From NCBI GenBank assembly GCA_034508935.3, contig CM067455.1, positions 27,875,428 to 27,939,427 of the forward strand: DNA of 64,000 nt, given 5' to 3'. Origin of the DNA: Berghia stephanieae (Eukaryota > Mollusca > Gastropoda > Nudibranchia > Aeolidiidae). The translations under genes and the position numbers were made by a program. The notes beneath the pieces are model-generated. The model worked only from the letters and a program-made list of their open reading frames with translations. It was not told the DNA's origin and ran no database searches. Shown piece after piece: positions 23,332-33,526 of this stretch. Position 1 is the first letter of the stretch. Each line of letters begins with the position of its first letter.

Positions 23332-25525
23332 CAGTTCACTCCACTTGTAGCGAAGTCGGTTGTAGGGATCTTCGGAAGTAACGATCTTTTTCTGTAGAAC
23401 AGGCACCCATGTAACACAAACTCAATAAAATACAAACATTTGTAATGACTTCGCTACATCCGTCGTGACGGTTATATAGTGATGCGTATTATTATCCCCG
23501 ACCATAATACTTTATAGTAAAAATATAACGGTTGTAACGATGTCATGAGCGGCATGGCGAAACACACTCTCCTCACTGCTTCTCTCACTTCGCCAAGCGC
23601 CTGTGTCAATACAACACATACAATGCACTTTGTGTGTGTAACGTACCATTGATATAATAGGTGCTGCTTGTCTTGCATGTTACGTCAGAGTAGAGCGAAA
23701 CGAAAGTGAAACGAATGCGAAACAAACTCTCACTCTACTCTTTCACTAGATATATACCTCTCTCACTTCGCCAAGTGCCTTTGTGTGCTGTCTCGCGTGT
23801 GTTGTAGTCTAGTGTACAGTGTATTAAGTGTGTTGCCTCAACCACAGACTAAACTACAACTCGACTTAACAATGGCGACAGGAGGAAAACACGTTGTGCT
23901 TTCTTTGAAGAGAAAAATAGAACTGATTGGTGCAATTGAGAACGGAAAAAAGCAAAAGAATGCCGCACCTGAATTTGGAGTATCGGCAAACACTGTATCG
24001 GGAATAATGAAATTGAAAGAGCACTACAAGGAGGACTTCTACAGTGGAGAAGTTGGCACCGAGCAGAAAAGGGCCCTTGCGATATTTTCAACGCCGACAA
24101 AACGGGCTTGTTTTGGCGTCTCTTACCGGATAAGACCATGGACTTCAAAGGACAAGCTTGCCACAGGACAAAGATGGCTAAGGACCGCATGACAGTGCTC
24201 TGTTGTGCTTACATGGATGGCAGTTGTAAATGGCCTCTTTTTGTCATCGGAAAATTTAAACAACCCGTTGTCTTAAAGGGATACGAAAGCTTCCTGTTCG
24301 GTATGACTCCAACTCCAAAGCAAGGATGACAGGACACATTTTTACAAAATGGCTACAGGAGTTTGACAGAAAAATGCTTTTTGAGCAACGGAAAGTACTC
24401 CTAGTGGTGGATAACTGTACAGCTCACCCAAGAGGAATAAACTTGAGAGCCACTGAACTGCTTTTCCTGCCACCTAACGCCACTTCCAAGGCTCAACCTT
24501 GTGACATGGGCATCATCAACAACCTTGAATGTCACTATAGAGCAGCACTCCTGAAGCGCCTGATTAACCACATTGATGCTGGGAATTCATTTGAGACATT
24601 CCAGCCATCTCTTTTGGATGCTGTGCAGTTGATGAAGCAAAGTTGGCAACCATCTACAACTGCTCCAACTCCAAGAAAGCTGGTTTTGTTGATTCAAACT
24701 CTCCAATCAACAACACAGACGAAGTTGACACCAGCGATTCAACAAATGTAAGAGGTAGCCTGCTTGAGGAGCTTTTTGATGAGTATGGCATCACCACATC
24801 CATCACCAACAGCACCGAAGTGCATAGTTGAAGATGAGATCCAGACATCACCGGATCCATCCGAAATAAGTGCTACCACTAGCACAGAAAAAGAAGAGGA
24901 CCTGGACAGCCATGTGTCAGGAGAGAACGAGGATGATCTGGGGGAGGAAAAGCCCATAGTCACAGAAAATGAAATGTTGGAGGCATTTGGCAAATTGGAA
25001 ACCTATTTTCTCCAAAAGGGCATACCAGATGACAGTTTGGCAAACCCTCAGTAAACAGAAGGAAAAAAGAAAGAAACAAGCCAGTATTGTCAGTTTCTTT
25101 AAGGCCAAATAGAAAGATATGTGTTTGTCCCCTTGTCTTGTTCTCGTGCAGTGTTAATAATGATGTCTCAAATGTGGCACCATCCTGGCATGGGGTTTCG
25201 CATACAGATATCGTTCCGTTTATTTGAATAAATTAATAAAAAAATGTAATAAAGAATTTTTTTTTAAAATACAAAACAAACAAAAAAACACGCACAAAAA
25301 AATAAAATTAAAAAAAACAAACAAAAAAATCCTAATATTTGTCTACAGTGGTCATGATGAATTTTTGTCAAGATAAGGGCAGTAACTCAATATATTAACT
25401 CTACAGCGAAGTTGAATAGTCGGAATTATTTCCCTTGAATTTTCTTCCAACGGCTGTAGCGAACTTCGGATGTAGCGATCTTTTTTCTGGTCCCCCGACG
25501 ACATCGCTACAAGCGTAGTCGACTG
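23332..25525 (+). mobile_element. Tigger (pogo/Tc1-mariner) DNA transposon
   Basis: Terminal inverted repeats (CAGTTCACTCCACTTGTAGC at the left; its counterpart CAGTCGACTACGCTTGTAGC reads inward from the right) sit between TA dinucleotides at 23330-23331 and 25526-25527, the expected target duplication. Secondary TIR-like blocks containing TGTAGCGATCTT also occur at the right end. The element is 2.19 kb, shorter than an intact Tigger, because the transposase has lost an internal part. Confidence 0.9.
23872..25090 (+). pseudogene. Tigger transposase, internally deleted
   Basis: It starts MATGGKHVVLSLKRKIELIG, the N-terminal helix-turn-helix of CENP-B/Tigger proteins (23872-24050). The frame then jumps over a missing central part to NADKTGLFWRLLP (first catalytic Asp, near 24095), LLVVDNCTAHP (second Asp, near 24410) and PPNATSKAQPCDMGII (third Asp, near 24500). 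This is the DD-D order of pogo-type transposases. The C-terminal acidic tail ends near 25053. Frame changes near 24330 and in the tail, plus the deletion, make it inactive. Confidence 0.9.
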
Positions 25526-25527
25526 TA

Positions 25528-25745
25528 TTACTTAATTTGGCAAACATCGCCATTCAACTCATGTTGAGGGCTGAGTGCCAATCTTCTTATTCTTATCATT
25601 ATTTCGATGTCACTATTTTACTTTGAGAATATTCTTTTAATACGTTTAATTATCACTTTATTACTTATTTTGGCCATACCGCCACTCGACTCAAGTTGAG
25701 GGCTGAGTGCCAATCTTAATTTTCTATTCCAATATACAATATATA
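25528..25745. repeat. ~125-bp tandem repeat, right part
   Basis: It continues the array broken at 23330, with the same GGGCTGAGTGCCAATCTT and TATTCTTTTAATACGTTTAA blocks. The continuity across the Tigger insertion confirms the insertion point. Confidence 0.85.
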
Positions 25746-25749
25746 TTGG

Positions 25750-25836
25750 TCATTCGCCTCCCGACTCACGCTGAGAGCGCTTTAATTTAAATAAAACTAT
25801 TAAGATAGTGTGTTATTTTTATTTCTTTATTTGACA
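25750..25836 (+). mobile_element. Ty3/gypsy fossil, LTR end fragment
   Basis: This 87-bp match to the 3' end of the LTRs at 19956 and 21000 ends in TTTATTTGACA. It is a broken remnant. It directly follows the tandem array, so the array may have grown inside such an LTR. Confidence 0.75.
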
Positions 25837-25844
25837 GTGTCACC

Positions 25845-26190
25845 CCTTCCTTACCACTGTCTGGGACAATGAATGGCAATCAGACCTGCCAAAAAATGGA
25901 CAATACATTACCAACCCCACTCTGCACCTTCCTGACTTTAAAACAGCAAAAAGAAAACATTGGGTCACCGCGAACCGACTTAGAATCAACCATGGTCGCA
26001 GCAAAGAAAGCCTCTATCGATGGAGACTCATTGACTCACCAATCTGCCAATACTGCAAAGGGGCACGTCAAACCATCGATCATCTGGTCCTGCAATGCCC
26101 AGCATAAAAATTAGAAGAGGGGTACGAAGCAATCTTTGAAGCCGGAGATGACCTGACATCATGGATCGATAAATGTAATTTGGAGGTGTA
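25845..26190 (+). pseudogene. LINE 3' coding remnant (C-terminal zinc-finger region)
   Basis: The translation HWVTANRLRINHG, WRLIDSPICQYCKGARQ and TIDHLVLQCPA matches the NRLRtGHG..SPxCxxC..TxxHllxxCP motif that closes many non-LTR retrotransposon ORF2 proteins. A stop just after QCPA is followed by a short readable tail ending WIDKCNLEV. It is 5'-truncated. Confidence 0.75.
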
Positions 26191-26580
26191 GCCATATGCT
26201 ACTACTACTACTGCCCTTTCCTTATAAGAACCAATCACGACCCTGAGTATTGCACAAGAGAAAACCCAGTATATCTCTAGCGAAAAATAAGATCTTGCTT
26301 TGTTCTTTCATTCCCTCTTCATTCGTCCCAATCCTCAAGAAGCCTGCCGCACTGCCTGCTAAAATAGCGGCACTGGCAGCTACATCTCATTCTCAACAAC
26401 AAAACTACACCTCATTCTCAAGAGATATCTCACCACCAAACTACTCAGAACAACTCCATACATCCTCCTCATTGAAAACTACAAGATACTACATAGTCCA
26501 CCTGCCACTCAAACTCAAGATACTACATTTGCTTTTCACAGACTGCTCTGATTTTATCTTTTTTTTTTAGAGACCCCATT
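26191..26580. other. Intergenic, nothing recognised
   Basis: Mixed sequence. A short direct repeat of CTCATTCTCAA and ACTACAAGATACTACAT is present. No gene is supported. Confidence 0.3.
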
Positions 26581-26599
26581 TCTTCCTTCAGTTGTAAAA

Positions 26600-27030
26600 A
26601 GTGTTCATTTTTAAATTAAATGTCTTTTAGCAATTTATCTATTTCTTCATTTACATCATATAACATTCTATTCTTCTTAAAGTTGTCCTTGTAAAGGCTG
26701 GAGGATTTCATTTTATCACATTCAATGAGCATGTTAGCATTCTCATATTTCTCCTTCATGACTTGCAATTGTAAATTTTTGACAAGAGCTTTAGACTCAT
26801 TCAATTTAGTCTTCAATCATTCAACAGTTTCAAATTGTTTCTTTTTTTCTTCCTGCAAATCAAAAACAATAGCATTTAGTATTTCACTCTCAGAAACTAA
26901 AGATTCATTAACAGAATTTAATTTGCTTTCAATTGCTTTCTTATCTCTTAATTCAGAGCGAAGATTTTGGATAACAATATCTTTCTCAGAACATTTACTA
27001 CATGAAATTGAGAAGAATATGAACCAGAAT
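26600..27030 (-). pseudogene. Coiled-coil protein remnant, unknown
   Basis: Read on minus, a Lys/Glu/Ser-rich heptad-like sequence runs for about 140 residues (NLRSELRDKKAIESKLNS ... LNESKALVKNLQLQVMKEKY ... NEEIDKLLKDI) with one stop in the middle. It predicts a coiled coil. I do not recognise the family; it could be a gene fragment or an element's structural protein. Confidence 0.45.
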
Positions 27031-27192
27031 TAACAGTACTAGACAATTTCAAAAAAAAAGTTTTCAAGAAATGTCTTTAAATCATCATTTTTTTAAATTT
27101 TTGGACATACGGGTGTAAGTTTTTTTTTTTATTAGCGACTTTGGTTTTCAATTAAGCATTTGTTAAACAGTTACATTCGTAGCTTGGTCTCT

Positions 27193-27387
27193 TCAACCAT
27201 GCAGCTCCTTGTGCTTGGCATGAAAATGTTCCAATCTAATGACAACATCATGAGAAACATACTGTCTTGCGGCTTTGTCATAAGGCTCCACATTTAACAA
27301 GTGAAGACACGTCAGTCCCAAGAGTTGGTGAAGGGAGTGGGGGTCAAACTCCTCCATATATACAAGAATTTCCAACCACGACTTGAG
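27193..27387 (-). CDS. Possible terminal coding exon, unknown gene
   Basis: On minus, a good acceptor (TCTTTCAATTTCAG) precedes 64 residues, LKSWLEILVYMEEFDPHSLH to HFHAKHKELHG, then TGA. Codon usage and composition look like a real protein end. There is no known domain. It could join the exons at 28609 and 28910 as one minus-strand gene, but that is inference. Confidence 0.45.
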   Translation of the reverse strand, partial: LKSWLEILVYMEEFDPHSLHQLLGLTCLHLLNVEPYDKAARQYVSHDVVIRLEHFHAKHKELHG

Positions 27388-27866
27388 CTGAAATTGAAAG
27401 ACCAATAATCAATCAACAGGGAACAAAATGAAGAAAAACTTGAAAAAAAAAAAAGAAAAATAAATACATAGTATTATCAATGATTTGATATAAAAATGAG
27501 GTCTCTCCTGTCGTACAAATATCAGTGATGATAATGGCAAATTGTCAAAAAGGAGTAAACTGTATCGGTCCATCGGTCAAACTCAAACAAAACCATCACA
27601 TAAAATATCATAGTTTCGTATATTATATTACTACTTCTAGTGCACATCTATTCTTAATGGTAGAGTATAACTTACTTTTGTAAATTTTTAATGAATTGTC
27701 CTTTCCTTAAAACGATTTTTTAAAAAGAGAGATTTAACATTAACTTTGGGCTTTGTAATCTTCATCATCTTTAATAAAGAAAAAAATAAACAAAAATCTG
27801 AGTTTAAGCTTTCTCAGCTTTTATCTTCTGTTATGCAGTTAATTTTCTCAATGTGTACTTATTTTC
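27388..27866. other. AT-rich, nothing recognised
   Basis: Likely intron or intergenic DNA with no repeats or frames of note. Confidence 0.3.
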
Positions 27867-28003
27867 AGGTCTGATAACCCAATTATTTTTTTTATGGACT
27901 CTCAGTTGTACTGGATAAACTCACAAACTCATACCAACGCAAAATATTCTCAAATTACAACAATGATCAATTAAGCCTACAATTGCATTCTGTTATCAGA
28001 CCT
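27867..28003. mobile_element. MITE with AGGTCTGATAAC termini
   Basis: AGGTCTGATAAC at the left and GTTATCAGACCT at the right form 12-bp inverted ends around about 137 bp. Related copies are at 44714-44849 and, partly, 59215-59330, sharing internal CATTACAA..CAATATTA and CATAATTGC-like blocks. Confidence 0.75.
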
Positions 28004-28608
28004 TCGAAAATGAACATGTAGATTTCATCCTATGATGCCTATCAAGTAAGTGAATTCATAGTTTTAAAAAAGGCTAAACCCCGAGTAAGTAGTTGCTTCA
28101 AAGTTCAAGTGAAAATTTCTATAGATAAGTCTTTAAAAATATGGATCAGCTTCATAAATCTATAGCTATCTTGCTTTTGAGTTAAGCAAAAACTTTTGTT
28201 GAAAATGGTATAAACCTATGAATTAAAGTGACTGGCTGTTGAGATCAAACGTAATGGAAATGTAAATAAACATATTGTTAGGCACTTTAGTCGAGCAATG
28301 TTACTATTTTTAGGAACAGTTACGGCCGGTTTTACCCTCCCATAGTCCTGTCTATCTTTTTAAAGAACAAAAAGTTTTAAAATGGCTAGACCAGCATTTA
28401 AAATAGACTTACCTATAAGAAAAAAAAAACAAACATGCTGATTGAAAGTCAAGTTTTCTCTTTCTTAAGGTTGAAACCTTTCATTAGCTGTCTCGACATT
28501 GGGTTGACTAGCTGTTGAGTTGACTAGAGCCATTGCTGTTGCTCTCCATCTTAGCTGGCTAAATTGGTGGTGATGGTTTTAACCAGGATAAGTCACGACT
28601 GTTGGCAG
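28004..28608. other. AT-rich, nothing recognised
   Basis: Non-coding sequence. A small direct repeat GACTAGCTGTTGAGTTGACTAG occurs near 28505, shown here only as position and core TTGACTAG. Confidence 0.3.
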
Positions 28609-28785
28609 CTATGCCATGATGATGAGCCATTCATGATCACTATCAATGAAACTGAGAAGATCAATCAACTTATTTTCATGATGAGGATTTTTGAGCAGAG
28701 TCATAAGTCTATTGATAGGTGCCAATTCATCATCATCAACGAGCATGCCAGAATTTTGTTCCATCTCCTGGGTGTCTGTGAGTTT
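28609..28785 (-). CDS. Possible terminal coding exon, unknown gene
   Basis: The minus-strand acceptor (TTTTTTTCTTTTCAG) is followed by 58 residues, KLTDTQEMEQNSGMLVDDDE to DSDHEWLIIMA, then TAG. The Leu/Asp-rich sequence looks genuine. No domain is recognised. It could be an alternative 3' end of the gene that includes 28910-29037. Confidence 0.45.
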   Translation of the reverse strand, partial: KLTDTQEMEQNSGMLVDDDELAPINRLMTLLKNPHHENKLIDLLSFIDSDHEWLIIMA

Positions 28786-28909
28786 CTGAAAAGAAAAAAA
28801 AAGAAGAAAATAAAAGGTCTAGTTTCGTATAGAGGATATGTCAGATAATGGAAAACAACAATTGGGAATCACAATTCTAATCCGTTGTATTTTCTGGAAG
28901 AGTACATTG

Positions 28910-29037
28910 TTATAAAAATTTGGATAGCAGATGGAAATCAGGGGAATCAGGATCGATGATAAATGCCAGGAATTTCCCGGTAAAATCAAGCAGGTTGGCA
29001 TGTCTGATAACAGCAGACTGAGGCAGTCGTCGCATTT
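28910..29037 (-). CDS. Possible coding exon, unknown gene
   Basis: The minus-strand acceptor (AATGTGTTTTGTCAG) is followed by MRRLPQSAVIRHANLLDFTG, then KFLAFIIDPDSPDFHLLSKFL and TAA. The aliphatic/Asp-Pro pattern is protein-like. I cannot name it or fix its splice partner. Confidence 0.45.
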
Positions 29038-29162
29038 CTGACAAAACACATTTTCTTTTATTTAAGTCAAATAACTTTTTACTTCAAATGTCAATTGATT
29101 AACTTGTCAAAAAGTATCAAACCTGACCTTTCTTTGAATATTTGAATTTGATAAAAATAAAT

Positions 29163-29640
29163 AACTCTTTTGGCAAAGTACAGCAATGAGGTGGGGAATG
29201 AAATTTGACACTGGATGAAATAAAGAGACATTTGACTCACCTCTTTACATGACATTGGACAAAATAATAAGACATTTAACTTATACTTTTTACGTGACAT
29301 TGGACAGCGTGATAAGACATTAAACTGACATTTTTACATGACAATAGACAAAATACTAAGAATTTTTTATGTGACATTGCACAAAATAATAAGACATTTA
29401 ACTTCTATCCTTTTTACATAATATTGGACAAAATACGGAGATTTTGGAAGCAGCAGGATTTTCAACAACCATCTGGCCAAAATGAAAAAGAAAAAGTATG
29501 CGGTTTGTCAGAGTACAGCTATGAGGTGTGGAATCAGATTAAACATTGGCGTGTTCATCACGTTCGTCGAACACACATTCAACAAATTCACGGGTTCGAC
29601 GAACAAGGACAGAAATTCCAAAGCATGTCCTTCACTGTCT
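29163..29640. repeat. ~50-bp degenerate minisatellite and flanking duplication
   Basis: Five units of about 50 bp at 29240-29440 share ACATGACATTGGACAAAAT and AATAAGACATTTAACTT. The flanks 29163-29215 and 29508-29555 are also related to each other (AGTACAGC.ATGAGGTG.GGAAT). Near 29562-29612 a hairpin pairs GTTCGTCGAAC with GTTCGACGAAC. Confidence 0.75.
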
Positions 29641-30356
29641 TAGTAAATTTTTCATGTAGTTAGTATTTATCACAATAATTTGACTCCTCCTTTGGAGTCC
29701 AAAATTGCAGATCTCCGCAAATCCAAGGAAAACTGCATGTAGACTTGGAATTTTGCCCAATATTACATTGGAAACTTTGATTTTAACAATAAACTTTAGT
29801 TGTGATGAAAGAGTTACTGTGTCAAATAATTTTAATTTATTAATTGACAGCGCGTTCAAAGTTATCCCATTTGCAGGGAAACGTTCACACCATTGAAATT
29901 GCAGATAGCAGACATTAACTGAATGTCAAAATCATTACTTTCAAATAAAGTCATTGAACTATAAATCCTCCCCTTCCTCATACAGCTTTAGGAAGCAGCC
30001 TGTAGATTGTCTTGGAGAAAAGAGAACTTTTGAGTAAAAACAAGAGTTCAAAATTACCCCAGTTTACAGGATGTGATCAACAATATGAATACCAAAAATA
30101 GAGTGAAGATTCTGGTGGTGAATATTGATGTTTGGTGGTGATACCAGTATAGTACTTGTATTTCCAAGTATCATTTTCCATATCCCTTAAACCACATGAT
30201 AGAGCAGTGGGTTTTTCCTATTCACATTTTCATTTAGTTTCTTAAATGCCGCTATTAATCATAACCATAGCTATAATTTGTTTCCACCCAAGCCCAATAG
30301 TTCTAGAAGGGGTCACATTTGCTATAACCTTTTAAGAAAGTATCAATTTTTGTACT
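29641..30356. other. Intergenic, nothing recognised
   Basis: AT-rich unique sequence left of the large transposon. Confidence 0.3.
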
Positions 30357-31169
30357 TTATTATTACGGAGTGTTATTCGAGTGTATCTTGTCACCAGATT
30401 AATTGACACTCGAAACTCGGATGTATCTTGTCACCAGGTTATTCGACACCTGAGTCGCGCATGCGCATGTTGAGAATTAGCAACCCTCAACAACTTCCAT
30501 CGTGTGAATTAACCAGTAGATTTTTAACCAATCAAAACACGAGATTCGTGACACACCCTCAGAGCCCTGACCCGGATATGGCATTCGGACATGGCTAGGT
30601 GGTTGTTTATAAACAATAGTAATGGCTGTGTAGTCTTAGACTAAGCCTGATGCAGAATTCTTTAAATTAAAGAAAATATGGGTAAAAATTGTCAATGGGG
30701 CCTTCGTGACAGCGACAGTTGATATCCGGAGAGATCGGGAGGCGTACGATTTTTTCCTTTTATCAAGCCGTGGATCGACAAACCTCGATGCAAGCGATGG
30801 ATCAGGGCTTGCGCTCGCCCTCACAATCAGCTGAATTTAGCGAAGATCAACAAGAACCGTTACATTTGTTCTAAGGTAAGTTGATATTCAACACAATTTA
30901 TATCAATCATTATCATATTAAAATTGATTTTTTAATTTTTTTTGCCAGAGTTTGTTTTATGATTCTTTCGGTAAACATCATTTCTCTCTTTCACTTTTCA
31001 CGTTGTTAGAGTTAGAGTCTTGACTCCCGGCCAGTTGGTCTAAGTCTAAGTCTTAATCAAAATCAACATTGTAGAAGTAAGTAGAACGATCTTAGAGACT
31101 TAGAGAATACTTTATTTGAGCCGTTCATTTATTAGTACAGTTTAAGACAAGTAGATACGATGTTTATCT

Positions 31170-31445
31170 CTTATTTACCGTACGGTGATAATAGCCTGAC
31201 GGTGTGTGGGAGACTATTTTCACCGTACGGTAATATCTTGGTGGACGATTTTCACCATACGGTGAGAATAGTGTGGAAGGTTATATTCACTGTACGGTGA
31301 TAAAAGTGTGGGAGACTATATTCAATATAATGGTTAGAAGGCTATATTCACCGTACGGTGATAATAGTGATGGAGACTATATTCACTATAATGGTGTGGA
31401 AGGCTATATTCACTGTACGGTGATAATAGTGTGGGAGACATTGAC
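31170..31445. repeat. Array of CACCGTACGGTG palindromes
   Basis: The 12-bp palindrome CACCGTACGGTG or one-base variants occurs about six times (near 31177, 31219, 31254, 31290, 31349 and 31411), separated by GATAATAGTGTGGGAGACTA-like spacers. The units alternate in two spacer types of about 45-50 bp. It lies in the first intron of the transposase gene. Confidence 0.85.
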
Positions 31446-31984
31446 AGTAGATGTTACTGTTGTTATTCTTCTAATAATAACAAGAAAACAAGAGAAGATA
31501 CATGTTTTACTGATGCTGTCAAATCAAATAATTTCATTTTATCTTTCCAACTTAAATTGCAGCATTTCAAAGATGGTGAGCCGACTAAAAGATTCCCCGA
31601 TCCTGAACTTGCTCAGTCAAGTTATCGATTGGAACTCAATATCCAAAGTCAAGAACAAAATTAACACCAAGCAAACGTCGGCTTTAACCTCTGAGGGTGA
31701 GGGATTCTGATCAGGGAATGGTATCAGGGTGAGTTTTTGACCGTTATCTCATGTGGCTATGGGTTTTTAAATTCTCAGTGTGTTTTCTTATTAATAATGA
31801 CATTTGTTTCCTGAATTCAACAAATCAGATAGCAGTAGCAGGTTTAGGTAAATGAGTTGAACCCTGCTTTACTGTTTGAAATTATCAAGGGTGATAGTGA
31901 GTGTTGATCAATGTGTCTGATTTTGATGATCAGGTTGAAAAATAAAATTTCCACGACCCCCAAAATTGAGAAAAGGAAAAGTAG

Positions 31985-32222
31985 TCTTTTTTTTTCAGAG
32001 CCATAGGACCAATGTAGCCAGATTTTATTACTCCAGTTTTTACAGTGCATGTCATCCTTCTGGTGGGATGCTGCTAGTTTATCACAAAGTACTTTCCTCA
32101 AGACTCAAGGCCTAACAGACCAGCCACCACTGTGTGAACAAGAGACATGGGTCCAGAATCGAACCAGTTCCCTATGCATGTAAAGCGAGTGTTTTACCAA
32201 CTGAGCTATCGGAACCACATAA
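31985..32222 (-). repeat. S2 SINE with tRNA-like head
   Basis: On minus it begins near 32222 with TGTGGTTCCGATAGCTCAGT (box A TAGCTCAGTTGGTAAAACA) and box B GGTTCGATTCT. The S2 body (GTTAGGCC.., CAAAGTACTTT in reverse) follows to a poly-T/A boundary near 31985. Confidence 0.8.
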
Positions 32223-32234
32223 TTATATGTAAAA

Positions 32235-32490
32235 AAAAAAAGAAGCACAGAACAGATTATTTTAACAGAGAGAAGATTTACAAGGAAAAAAATATCATCT
32301 CCCAAAACAATAACTATGCATTTGACTGTTTCCCTCCCAGCCAGGATAAAACCAAGTATGTATGTAATCTCATTCCAAGACAAAGACAGAATGCAAGTTG
32401 GAAAACAGATATACGGGGATAGAAGTAGAAGACACAGTATGTACCTGCCCACTATGGAAGGCCAGGAACCCCACCCAAGGAGTAAATTTA
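32235..32490 (-). repeat. R1 dispersed repeat, 3'-truncated
   Basis: The R1 5' half (CTTGGGTGGGGTTCCTGG, GGAGATGATATTTTTTTCC in the minus sense) is present. The 3' tail is absent, the match ending in an A run at 32232. Confidence 0.8.
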
Positions 32491-32659
32491 GCATTTATTT
32501 GCTTATTGTCTTATGTTTAGCTTTGAGATCTCGGGGTATGACATTCTGACTTGTTTGAGTCCCTCTGTGACTGTGTGTGCAATAAGTTGGGTCCTTGGAA
32601 AAAAGCTCTTTACTTACTTTTTCTTATCATAAATAAAAACCTGGATCTTTTATAAACAG

Positions 32660-32932
32660 CAATCTCCACTAAACATGCCAAAAACGCTTTACAAGGGGTC
32701 GACAGCAACACTCAACATGTAGGATGAGACACGACACTTTGGCGATATTACACTTTTTTTTTTGGACAGTGACAACGCTGTTGACCAGTTACTCATTTTA
32801 CACCCACATAAGGTGAGAAAATGTGAGTAAAGAGCCTTTCCAAGGGCTCAACTTTACACCACTCGGGATGCGAACCCAGACCTTTTGGTCCAAAGGTGTA
32901 TGACCTACTCCAGACCACATAACCGCACTTAT
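32660..32932 (-). repeat. S1 SINE (tRNA-Pro-like head)
   Basis: The reverse complement starts TGCGGTTATGTGGTC at 32932, contains GGGTTCGCATCCC as box B, then GAGTAACTGGTCAACAGCG and the 3' tail CCCCTTGTAAAGCG. It is diverged from the plus copies at 35536, 46068 and 49172. Confidence 0.8.
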
Positions 32933-33349
32933 AAAATAAAACTACCTGGATGGTAATCTTACAAGATAGTCATAGCGCCTTATTGTCGTCATGTCTGGTC
33001 TACATACTCAATGTACCCCCACCTGGTGGATAAAGTCTTACCACAAGACCATAAAGTGCATAAACACATCAATGTCAGAAACGTTTACATTTTGTTCTTT
33101 TTCAGAGACGGTCATGAAAGAACACTAATTTTGAAGCAACCAATCCCGAAAATGGATCCGCACCAGAACCTATGGATACTGAAGTGGTCAACAGGGAGAC
33201 TGAAAACAAAGAAAATGAACTAAGGGATAACAAGGAAAATGAACAAAGGGTTATTCCAAATTTAGGTATGACTTTAATAACACATAAAAGAAATGACAAA
33301 TTGTATAATTTTTACTATGTGGAAAGAGCACAGTGAGCCTGTTGAACAG

Positions 33350-33526
33350 TTGAATGTTCAAGATTTTGGGCATCCGAAGTGTTGATTAGATACATCCTGC
33401 CACTCATGACTATATTTCACCACGCTCTCTGGAGGATCAAAATTTATCAGACAGGGAAGTGCCAAATCCCAACAACTGATAGAAGTTTCAGATGACACAG
33501 TCTTCTCACCAATGAGAGGAGCCTAG
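33350..33526 (-). CDS. Possible coding exon within the THAP transposon, minus strand
   Basis: The minus acceptor (TTTTTATTTCCTAG) is followed by APLIGEKTVSSETSISCWDL, then ALPCLINFDPPESVVKYSHE and WQDVSNQHFGCPKS to a stop. It lies downstream of the SWIM exons on the same strand, so it may be a later exon of that gene. No domain is recognised. Confidence 0.45.
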
